A DNA stretch of 12,084 nt from DAOMFM01 sp035429825 (GCA_044224215.1 JBGAKX010000134.1:1-12084), one strand, 5' to 3'. Shown: positions 1 through 8,203, numbered from the stretch's first letter. Notes: a model not told the origin generated them from the sequence alone. Made by a program: numbers and translations.

Positions 1-25
1 ACCAGACGTGAGGGGCGGGTGAAGA

Positions 26-54
26 AGATCTGCGCAGATCTGCGCAAATCTGCG
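26..54. repeat. Three ATCTGCG units at 10-bp spacing, with a 16-bp palindrome
   Basis: ATCTGCG occurs at 28-34, 38-44 and 48-54, exactly 10 bases apart, and bases 26-41 (AGATCTGCGCAGATCT) are a perfect palindrome. The block lies just beyond the stop of the regulator gene that ends at 62 on the minus strand, so it is 3' intergenic sequence. A related block occurs at 6547-6575, also 3' of a minus-strand gene. It may be a dispersed intergenic element or contribute to transcript ends; the function is unknown. Bases 1-25 show nothing recognisable and may be the edge of another gene. Confidence 0.6.
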
Positions 55-61
55 GCCAGTC

Positions 62-3016
62 CTATTCCGCGTCGTGGACGCTCGACAACAGCTGCTCGGT
101 TGAATCGTCACGACCCAACGCGAAGGCCTCGTCGCCACGTGCGTCGCCCAACCGCCCCCGCAGCTCGCCAACCGTCCGCGCCGTCAGCTCCGGGTCTTCC
201 AGAAGCGCCTCGGTCTCGGTCGTTTCGCGCAGCGCCGACGCGTGCCCGAGCGCGCGCATCGCGAGCGCGTCCCTGCCCACCCCCGCAAGCGCGCACCCCA
301 GGCCCTCCACCGCCAGCACCAGGCGGTGCTGTTCGCCGATCTCGAGACACAGGTTCACCGCCTCGGCGCACCGTTCCGCCGCGGGCTCGAACCGATCACG
401 CACGAGCTCCAGCAACCCGAGAAACGTCGTGGCGCTCGCGACCCCCGCGACGTGTCCCACGCGAGCGCTCGTCGCGAGGCTCTCGGCCAGAAACGCCTCG
501 GCGCGCTCGAACTGGCCGGCAATCGTCGCCAGGTACCCGAGGTTGTACAGCAGCACGATCACGCTCGCGTCGTCGCCGACCGACCGGTACGCCGCCAGGC
601 TTTCAGTAAAGTGCACGAGCGCTGCCTCGTGGTCACCCGTGCGCGCCGCCAGCACGCCGAGGTCGTTCGCGAGACACGCGCGCAACTCCACGTCGCCGCT
701 CGCCGTTGCGATCTCGAATCCCTGCAACACCCGCGAACGCGCCTCTTCAAAATCTCCCTTTCGCGCCGCGATGTGACCAAGCCCGCCGAGAATGTACCCG
801 GTCGTCCGCGGATCCTCGTCCCCGTGCCCGAGATCGATCGCTCGGTCCAGGCCGTGCTTCGCATCCACGAGGTCGCCCTCGGCCAGTGCGAGCTCGCCCG
901 CATACCGCAGCCCGCGCCTGAGCAATCGCCGCGGCAACCGGTCGCCGCCGAGCACGACGGCTTCGTTCAGCCAGCGGCGCGCCTCGCGCTGGCGCGAGCG
1001 CGCGATCCAGTAGCGGCTCAGCGCGACGAACACCCGGACGACCGTCTCGGCGTCGCCGGCGCGCAACGACCAGTCGAGCGCCGCGCGGACGTTGTCAAAG
1101 TCCGCATCGAGCCGTTCGAGCCACGCCGACTGTTCAGGACCGCTCAATCGTTCGAACGCCTCCTCGGACACGTCGAGAAACAGCTGGGCGTGCCGGCGGC
1201 GCAGGCCGTCGCGCTCGTCGGGCGACAACTGCTCGAGCGCGAACTCGCGGATCGTCTCGAGCATCCGGAACCTGCGCGCTCCCGCGCGGTCGTACGCTTC
1301 GACGAGCGACACCTCGCACATGCGCTCGATCATCGCGTCGGTTTCGAATGAGGCGCAGATCGCCTCGGCCTCCTCGAGCGACCAGCCGCCGCGGAAGACG
1401 GACAATTGGGCGAACGCACGCCGGGCCTCCTCGCGCAGCGCGTGAAAGCTCCAGTCGATCGCCGCGCTCAGCGTGCGGTGCCGTTCGGGGACGTCGCGCT
1501 GCGCGCCGACGAGCACCTCGAAGCGTTTTTCGAGCCGGCCGATCAGCTGCGATGCCGGCAGGACGCGTTCGCGCACCGCCGCGAGCTCGAGCGCGAGCGG
1601 AATTCCCTCCAGCCGCGTGCAGAGCCGAGCCACGGCGGCGGCGTTCGCCTCGGTCAACTTGAAGTCGGCGCGCTTTGCCCGCACGCGGTCGACGTACATC
1701 GCAACGCTCGGGTTGCGGGCAAGGTCCTCGGGCAGCTCCCAGTCGGTCGGCGTCGGTAGCGGGCCGAGACGAACCTCGACCTCGCCCGGAACCCCGAGCG
1801 GCCGTCGCGACGTCACCAGCACGCGCAACGCGGGAACGCCCGCGAGAAGGTAACGCGCCGCCGCCGCGACCATTGGCGCGACGCGCTCCGCGTTGTCGAC
1901 GACGAGCAGGGGCCGCGCTTCGCCGCCGATGGCGGCGGCGAACGCGTCGAGCGGGTGGTCGGTCGCGAGCGTCGCGACACCCGTCCCGGCGGCGATCGAA
2001 TCCGCGACAAACGTCTCGTCGACGACGTCCGCGAGCTCGACGTACGTCACGCTGGCGCCGTCGCTCTGCGCGCGTCGCGCGAACTCGGCGGCAAGCCGTG
2101 TCTTACCGATACCGCCAGCGCCGGCGATTGTCACCAGCCGCGTGTCGCCGTCGACGAGAAGCGACGCAAGGTACGCGAGCTCGTCTTCGCGTCCGACGAA
2201 CTGCGTGAGCGTGGTCGGAAGGCTCTTCTGTGCGGAGCCCGTCGAACCCGGCAACCGCGCGGACTCGGCGCGGAACTCCTGCCTGAGCGTCCGCGCGAGC
2301 TCGACGATGGCGTCGGACGGATCGACTCCGAGTTCCGAGGCGAGCAGCGTCGCAAACGCCTTGTACTGCTCGAGCGCGGCGCCGACGCGGCCTTCGCGCG
2401 CGTAGAGTCGCATCAGTGTGAGCTGCGGCTCCTCGCCGAGAGGATCGCACGCGATCAGGCGATGCGCGACGTCGATGGCCTCGCTCGTTCGGCCGTCCGC
2501 GACGAGCAAGTCGAGCAGCTGACCGAGCAGGTCCTCGTGCACCGCGGCGAGCCTGCGCCGCTCGGCGAGAATCCACGGCTCGAAAAACCCCGGCAGCAGC
2601 TCGCCCCGGTACCACGCAAGTGCGCTCCTGAGTGAATCCGAGCGCCCGGAGTCGGGCGCCGAGGCGACGGCGGCGGCAGCCTCGGAAAATCGCGCGACAT
2701 CGGTCGAGAACGTCCCGGGAACGAGGCGCACGGCATCGCGATCGGCCGACAATACGGTTCCGGGCGTCGTCGGCGACGGCTCGAGCAGCCGCCGGATGTC
2801 GTAGAGCGCCGTTCTCAGGTTGTGCCGGCCAGCAGTTGAGGTCGCGTCGGGCCACAGCATCGTCGCCAGCTCCTCGCGGGTGTGCGAGGTCTGCGGATTC
2901 AGCGCGAGCCACGCGAGAAGCGTTGCCGCCTTCTGCGACAGCGGACGCGTCGCGACGTCGCCGCGCACCGCGCGCAGCCATCCGAGCATCTCGATCGTCC
3001 AGACGGGTTCTTGCAT
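62..3016 (-). CDS. SARP/AfsR-like transcriptional regulator (wHTH-BTAD-STAND ATPase-TPR), 984 aa
   Basis: This is a large signal-integrating transcription factor of the AfsR/BTAD type, acting in the cytoplasm. The N-terminus (about residues 5-100) fits the OmpR-type winged helix of SARP proteins, with REELATMLWPD followed by RHNLRTALYDIRRLL. Residues about 105-250 match the bacterial transcriptional activation domain. A linker with FVGREDEL (273-280) leads into a STAND/NB-ARC ATPase: Walker A GAGGIGKT at 299-306, Walker B-like LLVVDNAE at 370-377, and GIPLALELAA at 471-480. From about residue 620 to the end are TPR-like helical repeats, for example GHIAARKGDFEEAR and GVLAARTGDHEAAL. The frame stays open to 3547, but that would run antisense through the divergent gene. 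I chose ATG 3016 because the DNA-binding domain starts six residues later; ATG 3046 (10 residues longer) is possible. Neither start has a good Shine-Dalgarno. It is divergent from the secreted-protein operon, which it may control (inference only). Confidence 0.9.
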   Translation of the reverse strand: MQEPVWTIEMLGWLRAVRGDVATRPLSQKAATLLAWLALNPQTSHTREELATMLWPDATSTAGRHNLRTALYDIRRLLEPSPTTPGTVLSADRDAVRLVPGTFSTDVARFSEAAAAVASAPDSGRSDSLRSALAWYRGELLPGFFEPWILAERRRLAAVHEDLLGQLLDLLVADGRTSEAIDVAHRLIACDPLGEEPQLTLMRLYAREGRVGAALEQYKAFATLLASELGVDPSDAIVELARTLRQEFRAESARLPGSTGSAQKSLPTTLTQFVGREDELAYLASLLVDGDTRLVTIAGAGGIGKTRLAAEFARRAQSDGASVTYVELADVVDETFVADSIAAGTGVATLATDHPLDAFAAAIGGEARPLLVVDNAERVAPMVAAAARYLLAGVPALRVLVTSRRPLGVPGEVEVRLGPLPTPTDWELPEDLARNPSVAMYVDRVRAKRADFKLTEANAAAVARLCTRLEGIPLALELAAVRERVLPASQLIGRLEKRFEVLVGAQRDVPERHRTLSAAIDWSFHALREEARRAFAQLSVFRGGWSLEEAEAICASFETDAMIERMCEVSLVEAYDRAGARRFRMLETIREFALEQLSPDERDGLRRRHAQLFLDVSEEAFERLSGPEQSAWLERLDADFDNVRAALDWSLRAGDAETVVRVFVALSRYWIARSRQREARRWLNEAVVLGGDRLPRRLLRRGLRYAGELALAEGDLVDAKHGLDRAIDLGHGDEDPRTTGYILGGLGHIAARKGDFEEARSRVLQGFEIATASGDVELRACLANDLGVLAARTGDHEAALVHFTESLAAYRSVGDDASVIVLLYNLGYLATIAGQFERAEAFLAESLATSARVGHVAGVASATTFLGLLELVRDRFEPAAERCAEAVNLCLEIGEQHRLVLAVEGLGCALAGVGRDALAMRALGHASALRETTETEALLEDPELTARTVGELRGRLGDARGDEAFALGRDDSTEQLLSSVHDAE

Positions 3017-3046
3017 GGGTCCGGCACCCGGAAAAGCGGGACGCAT

Positions 3047-3199
3047 GCACTCTAACACCTGGGGAACCGGCGCCCAAAACGCCCCAATAACTTTAATGGA
3101 CAGAAGAATTGACGGTCGGCTGACGCTCCGTGCGTATGCTGGAGTCCTTTGGAGCGCATGAGTCCCACGCGCTCGAACGGATAGATGGAGGATTACACG
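3047..3199. promoter_or_regulatory. Divergent intergenic region between regulator and secreted-protein operon
   Basis: This stretch must hold the promoters of both the minus-strand regulator and the plus-strand operon. The best plus-strand -35 candidate is TTGACG at 3109-3114, but the best matching -10 (TATGCT, 3135-3140) lies 20 bases away, longer than the usual 16-18. Nothing convincing was found for the minus strand. No clear inverted repeat or riboswitch-like structure was seen. Confidence 0.3.
3187..3191 (+). promoter_or_regulatory. Shine-Dalgarno GGAGG that sets the start at 3200
   Basis: GGAGG lies 8 bases before ATG 3200. An earlier in-frame ATG at 3185 overlaps this Shine-Dalgarno and has no site of its own, so 3200 is preferred. 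The 3200 start also puts the signal peptide exactly at the N-terminus. Confidence 0.8.
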
Positions 3200-3838
3200 A
3201 TGATCAGCAACAAGCGGGCACCCTGGATTGGCGTCCTGCTCTCGTGCGTGTTCCTGTTTGGAACCGTCGCGGCACAGGCGGACACGCTCGCGCGTCGTCA
3301 GAACCTGACCGATCTCATTGGATACGCCGACGTCATCATTCACGGCGACGTCGTCTCGGTGACCGATGGCTTTGAAAAGAACATCCCGTACACCGAGGTC
3401 ACGGTGAAGGTCAAAGAGACGCTTCGAGGCTCGGTGCCCGAGACGTATACGTTCCGGCAGTTCGGGCTGCTCAAGCCGCGCAGCATGGGCAACGGCCTGG
3501 TGAACTACAACGTGACGCCCGTCGACTGGGCCACCTACACGCCGCACGAAGAGGTCGTGCTGTTTCTGTACAAGTCAGCGAGCAAGACCGGTCTGCGGAC
3601 GACGGTCGGCCTCGGACAGGGCAAGTTCACGATCAGCGGCGGCCGGATCACGAGCCAGCAGGGGAATGTCGGCCTGTTCCAGGCGATCGACCTTGATGCG
3701 GGTCTCCTGAACAAGGCCGAGCGCGAAATGTTCGCGACGGCAAAGGGCCCCGTGAATTCGGCGGCGTTTCTGACACTGGTGCGCCGCGCAGTCGGCGAGA
3801 AGTGGGTCGAGACAAGGAAGATGAGCCATGCGAAGTAA
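3200..3838 (+). CDS. Secreted protein of unknown function, 212 aa
   Basis: I do not recognise a named family. The N-terminus is a clear Sec signal peptide: MISNKR, a hydrophobic core (PWIGVLLSCVFLFGTVA), then AQA as the likely cleavage site before DTLARRQ. The mature part of about 190 residues looks beta-rich. It has a segment of the form ADVIIHGDVVSV followed by YTEVTVKVKETLRGSVPETY and later EEVVLFLYK. This resembles small secreted proteins that I recall lying next to matrixin-like proteases in soil bacteria (recollection, not a search). No catalytic motif is visible and mature cysteines are lacking. It overlaps the next gene by 11 bases, so the two are translated from one mRNA and the product may be a partner or inhibitor of the protease (inference). 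Confidence 0.82.
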   Translation: MISNKRAPWIGVLLSCVFLFGTVAAQADTLARRQNLTDLIGYADVIIHGDVVSVTDGFEKNIPYTEVTVKVKETLRGSVPETYTFRQFGLLKPRSMGNGLVNYNVTPVDWATYTPHEEVVLFLYKSASKTGLRTTVGLGQGKFTISGGRITSQQGNVGLFQAIDLDAGLLNKAEREMFATAKGPVNSAAFLTLVRRAVGEKWVETRKMSHAK

Positions 3839-5999
3839 GCTATTCATTTCATTCAGTTTTCTATTTGTCGTCCTTGTCGCGCCGGTGGCGGCTCGCGCGG
3901 GCGGCCCGCTCTTCATCGACCCGGCGACGCTGACGCCGATCCGGTACGCACCGGGCCCGACGAAGGTCTACACGGACCTTGGCACGCTCGGCCCGCTGTC
4001 GAACAGCAAAGCCAACGAGCGCGTTGCGTTTGCGTTCAAGCAGTGGACGGACGTCCCGACCTCGTCGTTTGAAGCACAGGTTGCGGGCGATTTCACGACG
4101 CTTGGGCTTCCCGACATCAACGGTTCGAACGCCGGCGACGTGATCGGCGTGTTCAACGGCGGCGGGATCGACGTCATCTACGATTCGGACGGAACGGTCA
4201 TCAGCGACTTCTTTGGCGCGCCGCCCTTTGTGCTTGGCATTGCGTCGCCCGAATTCGGCAAGGAAGGCACGAACGAGATCACCGAGAGCTGGGCCGTGAT
4301 GAACGGCTACGCGATCGATCCTGCAGATGCGAACGGCGAGACGTTCACGGGCGTGATGACGCACGAGTTCGGTCACTCGATCAACCTCGGCCACACACAG
4401 GTGAACGGCGCAATCATGTTCTTTGGCGATGCGCCCGGGCCCAACGGTTGCGACGAGCTCCCGTACGCGGGCACGCCGACACGCGAAGACATCGAGACGA
4501 TGTATCCGTTCATCGATCCGACCGCCGGTACCGGCAGCGGACAGGCGCAGTCGACGGTCGATATCGCGGACGACATGATCTCGATCTCGAATATCTATCC
4601 GGAGGCGGGCTGGCCCCAGAACTTCGGCAGCGTTTCCGGTGTGGTGACGACCACCGACGGCAAGTCGCAGCTTGCGGGAGTGAACGTCATCGCTCGCAAC
4701 GTCGCCGATCCGTATCGCGACGCAAGCTCGATGATGACGGGCGACGTGTTGCGCGGCGAGCCCGGCAACGAGGGAACGTACACGCTCAACGGACTCAAGC
4801 CCGGCGAGTCGTACGTCATCTATATCGACGGAATCGTCGCCGGTGGATATTCCACTCCACCCGCGGTCATCTTTCCCGGTCCTGAGGAGTTCTTCAACGG
4901 TTCTGCCGAGAGCGGCGACGCGACGACCGACGAGTCGTGCAGTTCCGAAGCCATCGCCGCTGCGGCTGGCGTGACGACGACAGCCAACATCGCGTTCAAC
5001 GCGCTGCCCGGCGCGCCGGTGATCAACGTCATCGGTCGCGACCTCGTTCCGTTCGACATCACGTCGGATGGCAAGACGATCGTCGGCGACTCCTTCGAAT
5101 ACCTGACGGCGCCGGCGTTCAAGTTCACGGAAAAGGGTGGTGTCGAGTTCCTCGGCGGCGCCGGCAGCACGGCGTCGATCGCACAGAATGGAACCGCGAT
5201 CGCGTCGAACACGCTCCAGGACGACGGATATCAGGTCGCCTCGCTGTGGCAGGGCGGTACATCGTGGCTCGCGCTGCCGGGTCTCGAGGGTTCGTGCGAC
5301 GGTGCGGAACCGCTCACAAAGTCGGTCGCGTTTGGCGTGTCGAACGGCGGCAAGTCTGTTGTGGGACTTGGCTTCGTTGGCGGCGGTCACTGCGAGTTCG
5401 CACGGGCGTTCAAGTGGGATGCCGCGACAAACACAACAACGGTCCTCGAGACGCCCGAGAGCGACATCCAGTCGCGCGCAAACGGAATTTCGGGTGACGG
5501 CAGGGTCGTGTGGGGATTCAAGGTCGGCGAGACGGGCTTCCGCGAGGCCGCGATCTGGACAAACGGCAAGCTGAACGCGCTTTCCACAGACGCATACCCG
5601 GTCGGCGAAGCGTTCAACGCCAGTCCCAATGGAAAGTGGGTCGTCGGGACGAGCGCCGGTCCGAATGCATACGCGTGGCGCTGGTCGGCCAAGACGGGCG
5701 TGCAGGAGATCGGGGGCGTCCCCGGGTACTTCTACACGGACGCGTTTGCCGTGAACGCTTCCGGCAACGTCATCACCGGACGCTCGAACTCCTTCTTTGA
5801 CCCGCAGGTGCCATTCATATGGACACCGGCGCTGGGGCTGATGAACCTTCAGGACTTCCTCAGGACCCAGGGGACGTTCATCGACCCGTCGGTCATCCTC
5901 TATTCGCCAAACTCGATGTCGGCAAGCGGAACGCGTCTTGCGGGCGTCGGGGCGGTTCGCAGGGGAACTTTGGCTGGTACATCGACATCAACACGGTGA
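3828..5999 (+). CDS. Secreted metzincin-type metalloprotease with HAF-like repeats; 3' end frameshifted
   Basis: This is an exported zinc peptidase with repeat domains. The start ATG overlaps the previous gene and has AAGGAAG 7 bases upstream. Residues 1-24 are a signal peptide (cleavage near AARA|GG). The catalytic domain covers about 30-230: AFKQWTDVPTSSFE (70-83), zinc motif HEFGHSINLGH (179-189; H179, H183 and H189 ligands, E180 general base), Met-turn candidate M197, and METMYPF-like ETMYPF at 223-228. Asn186 stands where most metzincins have Gly, a known variant. Residues about 267-395 resemble a carboxypeptidase-regulatory/CNA-B-like beta domain (SVSGVVTTTDGK...LAGVNVIARN). From about 400 to 700 there are HAF-type repeats with alternating GVSNGGKSVVG, GISGDGRVVWG, NASPNGKWVVG and NASGNVITG motifs and AFKW/AFKF/PFIW strands. 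The stop at 5999 follows a frameshift near 5962-5965; see the displaced tail. With it the protein would be about 764 residues. Confidence 0.88.
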   Translation: MRSKLFISFSFLFVVLVAPVAARAGGPLFIDPATLTPIRYAPGPTKVYTDLGTLGPLSNSKANERVAFAFKQWTDVPTSSFEAQVAGDFTTLGLPDINGSNAGDVIGVFNGGGIDVIYDSDGTVISDFFGAPPFVLGIASPEFGKEGTNEITESWAVMNGYAIDPADANGETFTGVMTHEFGHSINLGHTQVNGAIMFFGDAPGPNGCDELPYAGTPTREDIETMYPFIDPTAGTGSGQAQSTVDIADDMISISNIYPEAGWPQNFGSVSGVVTTTDGKSQLAGVNVIARNVADPYRDASSMMTGDVLRGEPGNEGTYTLNGLKPGESYVIYIDGIVAGGYSTPPAVIFPGPEEFFNGSAESGDATTDESCSSEAIAAAAGVTTTANIAFNALPGAPVINVIGRDLVPFDITSDGKTIVGDSFEYLTAPAFKFTEKGGVEFLGGAGSTASIAQNGTAIASNTLQDDGYQVASLWQGGTSWLALPGLEGSCDGAEPLTKSVAFGVSNGGKSVVGLGFVGGGHCEFARAFKWDAATNTTTVLETPESDIQSRANGISGDGRVVWGFKVGETGFREAAIWTNGKLNALSTDAYPVGEAFNASPNGKWVVGTSAGPNAYAWRWSAKTGVQEIGGVPGYFYTDAFAVNASGNVITGRSNSFFDPQVPFIWTPALGLMNLQDFLRTQGTFIDPSVILYSPNSMSASGTRLAGVGAVRRGTLAGTSTSTR

Positions 6000-6122
6000 A
6001 GGTCTGACCACGCACCGGCCCCGGCGAATCCGCACACGGTCGGCGTGGCGTTCCCGGACGGTCTGGACAAGCATCTCGCGCACGGCGACACGCTCGGCGC
6101 GTGCGAGAAGCTGAAGTGGTAG
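5962..6122 (+). other. Displaced C-terminus of the metalloprotease (two opposite 1-base indels)
   Basis: The protease frame degenerates after the G4 run at 5962-5965 into a low-complexity tail and stops at 5999. Adding one G restores ...RRGNFGWYIDINTVKV in another frame. Removing the extra base at about 6007 (TGACCAC to TGCCAC) then continues as VCHAPAPANPHTVGV and FPDGLDKHLAHGDTLGAC, ending EKLKW with TAG at 6120-6122. This second part is back in the original frame. CH...H(T/I)xxV...(A/K)HLAHGDTLGxC is a familiar short C-terminal motif of secreted bacterial proteins, with one Cys at each end. The natural gene therefore very likely ends at 6122. Confidence 0.8.
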
Positions 6123-6130
6123 AGATCTAC

Positions 6131-6157
6131 GGGCGCGGTCGCATTGCGGCCGCGCCC
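6131..6157 (+). terminator. GC-rich hairpin after the restored protease end
   Basis: GGGCGCGGTCGC (6131-6142), loop ATT, GCGGCCGCGCCC (6146-6157) form a 12-bp stem with a single G-T wobble. The stem starts 8 bases after the TAG at 6120-6122. There is no T-tract, so it may be a weak intrinsic terminator or a 3' stabilising hairpin. Its position supports 6122, not 5999, as the true gene end. Confidence 0.6.
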
Positions 6158-6174
6158 GCTGGGCTTGCAAGCGT

Positions 6175-6531
6175 ATGACAGACCAACCGAGTTTCCGGGC
6201 GCTGTTTCGCCAGGGGGACATGTCGACGAGGCTTCGGCGGCTGGCGCTGAACCTGGAGATCATCGGCGATCAGTTCGGCGACGGGCTGACCGTGATCGGC
6301 CTCGAGGCGAGGATCGAGGAGAGCCACTGGATGATCGACTGCATCGCGGGGTTCGAGGATCCGGATGTGTACGAGGAGCTGGCCGAGCTGCGACGAGGGC
6401 TCGACGAGTGGCGCAGTGAGCTCGTGACGATCGTGGCGAGCACGCAGGCTCGCGAGGAGGCGCGCGAGCGCGCCGGCGCGTGGGCCGACCGGCTCATGTG
6501 GGTGTCGGCGTTGCTCGAGGCGACGAAGTAA
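6175..6531 (+). CDS. Small helical protein of unknown function, 118 aa
   Basis: No family recognised. The product is acidic to neutral, rich in Leu, Glu, Arg and Ala, with no signal peptide, membrane segment or cysteine cluster (one Cys), so it is probably cytoplasmic. It is predicted to be nearly all alpha-helical, and the second half (DVYEELAELRRGLDEW, then AREEARERAGAWADRL) could form an amphipathic bundle or coiled coil. The start is ATG 6175; no clear Shine-Dalgarno precedes it. Met at 6220 has a G-rich stretch too close to act well. The opposite strand is also open here (6127-6534), but that product is a Pro/Arg/His-rich shadow. The gene lies inside the zone of clustered indels, so its exact reading could also be affected. 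It converges on the broken oxidoreductase. Confidence 0.6.
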   Translation: MTDQPSFRALFRQGDMSTRLRRLALNLEIIGDQFGDGLTVIGLEARIEESHWMIDCIAGFEDPDVYEELAELRRGLDEWRSELVTIVASTQAREEARERAGAWADRLMWVSALLEATK

Positions 6532-6546
6532 CAAGCTGACAGATCA

Positions 6547-6575
6547 GCCGCAGATTCCGCGCGCGAATTTGCGCA
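6547..6575. repeat. Second ATCTGCG/TGCGCAAAT block (minus orientation)
   Basis: Read on the minus strand, this block has TGCGCAAAT, about 10 GC-rich bases, then AATCTGCGGC. The same two words occur fused in the first block (42-56: TGCGCAAATCTGCGG). It sits in the 86-base gap between two convergent genes. The shared words in intergenic DNA suggest a dispersed element, though this copy is degenerate. Confidence 0.4.
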
Positions 6576-6617
6576 TTGCTCTGCCTGAGCGCTGCGCCCA
6601 GCATCGCGTGCGCGCCG

Positions 6618-8203
6618 GTCTTTCAGGATTTCACGGCTCGCATTCATCCCAGGCAGGCGGTCACCCCGCCGCCGGGATGCGTGCCGGCGCCGCACAGGTA
6701 CAACCCGTCGATCGGCGTCCGGTACCTCGCCCATCCGAGCAGCGGCCGGAACGTGAAGAACTGGTCGAGCGCCGGCTCGCCGTGCAGCGCGTGACCGCCC
6801 GTCAGCCCGTACGACATCTGCATATCTACCGGCGTCACCACCTGCCGCTGCACGATCAGGTCCTTCAACCCCGGCGCATACTCCGCCAGCGTGTCGGTCA
6901 CCACGTCGCCAAACGCATCCGCGTGTTTCGCCCAGTCGCCGGCCTTCAACGCGAACGGCGCGAACTGCGCGTACACCGACATCGCATGCGACCCCTCGGG
7001 CGCGAGGCTCCTGTCGACGATCGTCGGGATCGTCACGTCCAGGTACGGCCGCGACGAGAACTCGCCGTATTTTGCGTGATCGAACGCGCGCTCCAGGTAG
7101 TCCACGTCGGGCCCGATGTGGATCCGGCCCGCGAGGTGCGCGTTGCCGTTCGACTCGGCGCCCTTCGGCGCCGGGAACGCCGGCAGACCTGACAGCGCGT
7201 AGTTGACCTTTGCCGCGACGCCCGTGGACCGGTAGTTCTGGATCTTCTGCACAAAGTCGGGATCGAGATCGCCCGTATCGACGAGCTGCAGAAACGTCCG
7301 TTTCGGATCGGCGTTCGAGACGACCGCCCGCGCCGCGATCTCCTCGCCGCTGGCGAGCACGACACCAACCGCACGGTTTCCGCGAACGAATAACCCGCTC
7401 GACGGGCACGCCGGTGCGGATCTCGGCGCCAAACGCCGTCGCCGCCTTTGCCAGCGCCGTGCCGAGCGCTCCCATGCCGCCGATCACCTGCGCCGCTGGA
7501 CGCAATCGCATATCCGTCGAGCGCCGCCTGGATCAGCAGCGGCAGGCTCGTCCCGGCGGACCACGGTCCTGCAAAACTCCCGTAAATGCCTCGGGCGGCG
7601 ACCGTTGCGCGCAGCAGGTCGGTCTCGAAGAACTCCGCGACCAGATCCGCCACGGCCATCGGTCCCCAGCGCAGCAGCCGGTAGCTGTCGCGCTTGCCGA
7701 GCGCGCGGAAGTTCTTTCCGACCTTCAGAAACGCGAGCGCGTCGTGCGCCGTCGGGTGGTCGATCGACGGCGGCGTCATCGACAGCACCGGCGCGAGCAC
7801 CTTGCCGATCCGCGCAAAGCTCTGCGCAAATTCGTGATACCGCGACGAGTCTTTCCCCGAGATCCCAGTCAGGCCTGCGGAGGTTCGATCCGCGTCGTCG
7901 TACAGACAGAAACTGCCGCCGTTCGGATCGGGTGCGAACGCGCACCGGCGACTGCCGCATGTCGAGCCCGTGACTGACGACAAGGCCGAGATCCGCGACG
8001 ACCCTCGGGTCGAGCGGACCGCACGCGTGGGCGAGCGTCGAACATGTGAAGCCCGGAGCGAGCGCCTCGGTTCGCGTCGCGCCGCCGACCGACGCGTGCG
8101 ATTCGATGACGAGGGGCCGCAGTCCGGCCTTTGCGAGGTACGCAGCGGTCACGAGCCCGTTGTGGCCGGCCCCTATAATAATGATGTCGCGCTCGCTGGC
8201 CAT
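6618..8203 (-). pseudogene. PYROXD2/phytoene-desaturase-like FAD oxidoreductase, broken by four single-base indels
   Basis: This is a paralogue of the neighbouring intact oxidoreductase. The start (MASERDIIIIGAGHNG) keeps the Rossmann GxGxxG FAD motif. Its ATG overlaps the upstream stop as TGATG, so the two were translationally coupled. Frame 1 runs to about 7943 (...MRQSPVR), then an extra base moves it to FAPDPNGGSFCLYDD. A second extra base near 7500 moves ...ALDGYAIA to PAAQVIGGMGALGTALAKA. A third near 7388 joins GVPVERVI to VRGNRAVGVVLASGEE. This last frame stops at 6644 after THPGGGVTACLG, but one missing G in the run at 6648-6650 (plus strand CCC) hides MNASREILKD. That matches the paralogue's RNAALKLLKD. 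Beyond 6618 the frame runs on without a stop to 6270, so the true end is unclear. Conservation across all breaks suggests sequencing error or very recent inactivation. If functional it would be about 530 residues, near family length. Confidence 0.85.

Noticed and set aside
3017..3547. N-terminal extension of the regulator frame to 3547
   Set aside because: It runs antisense through the signal-peptide gene at 3200, is not domain-like, and the winged helix begins just after Met 3016.
3861..5390. 509-codon open frame on the minus strand
   Set aside because: It is antisense to the metalloprotease, with an Arg/Val/Asp-rich composition and no motif; an effect of high GC.
5962..6010. Programmed ribosomal frameshifting in the protease
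   Set aside because: Two opposite shifts within 45 bases would be needed, and no classic slippery heptamer with a downstream structure is seen. Sequence indels explain it better, as similar ones occur nearby.
6163..6172. 10-bp palindrome GCTTGCAAGC before the 118-residue gene
   Set aside because: It is short and single, and no promoter is evident around it; chance is likely.
6127..6534. 135-codon minus-strand frame opposite the 118-residue gene
   Set aside because: It is Pro/Arg/His-rich, typical of a shadow; the plus-strand product has normal protein composition and helical pattern.
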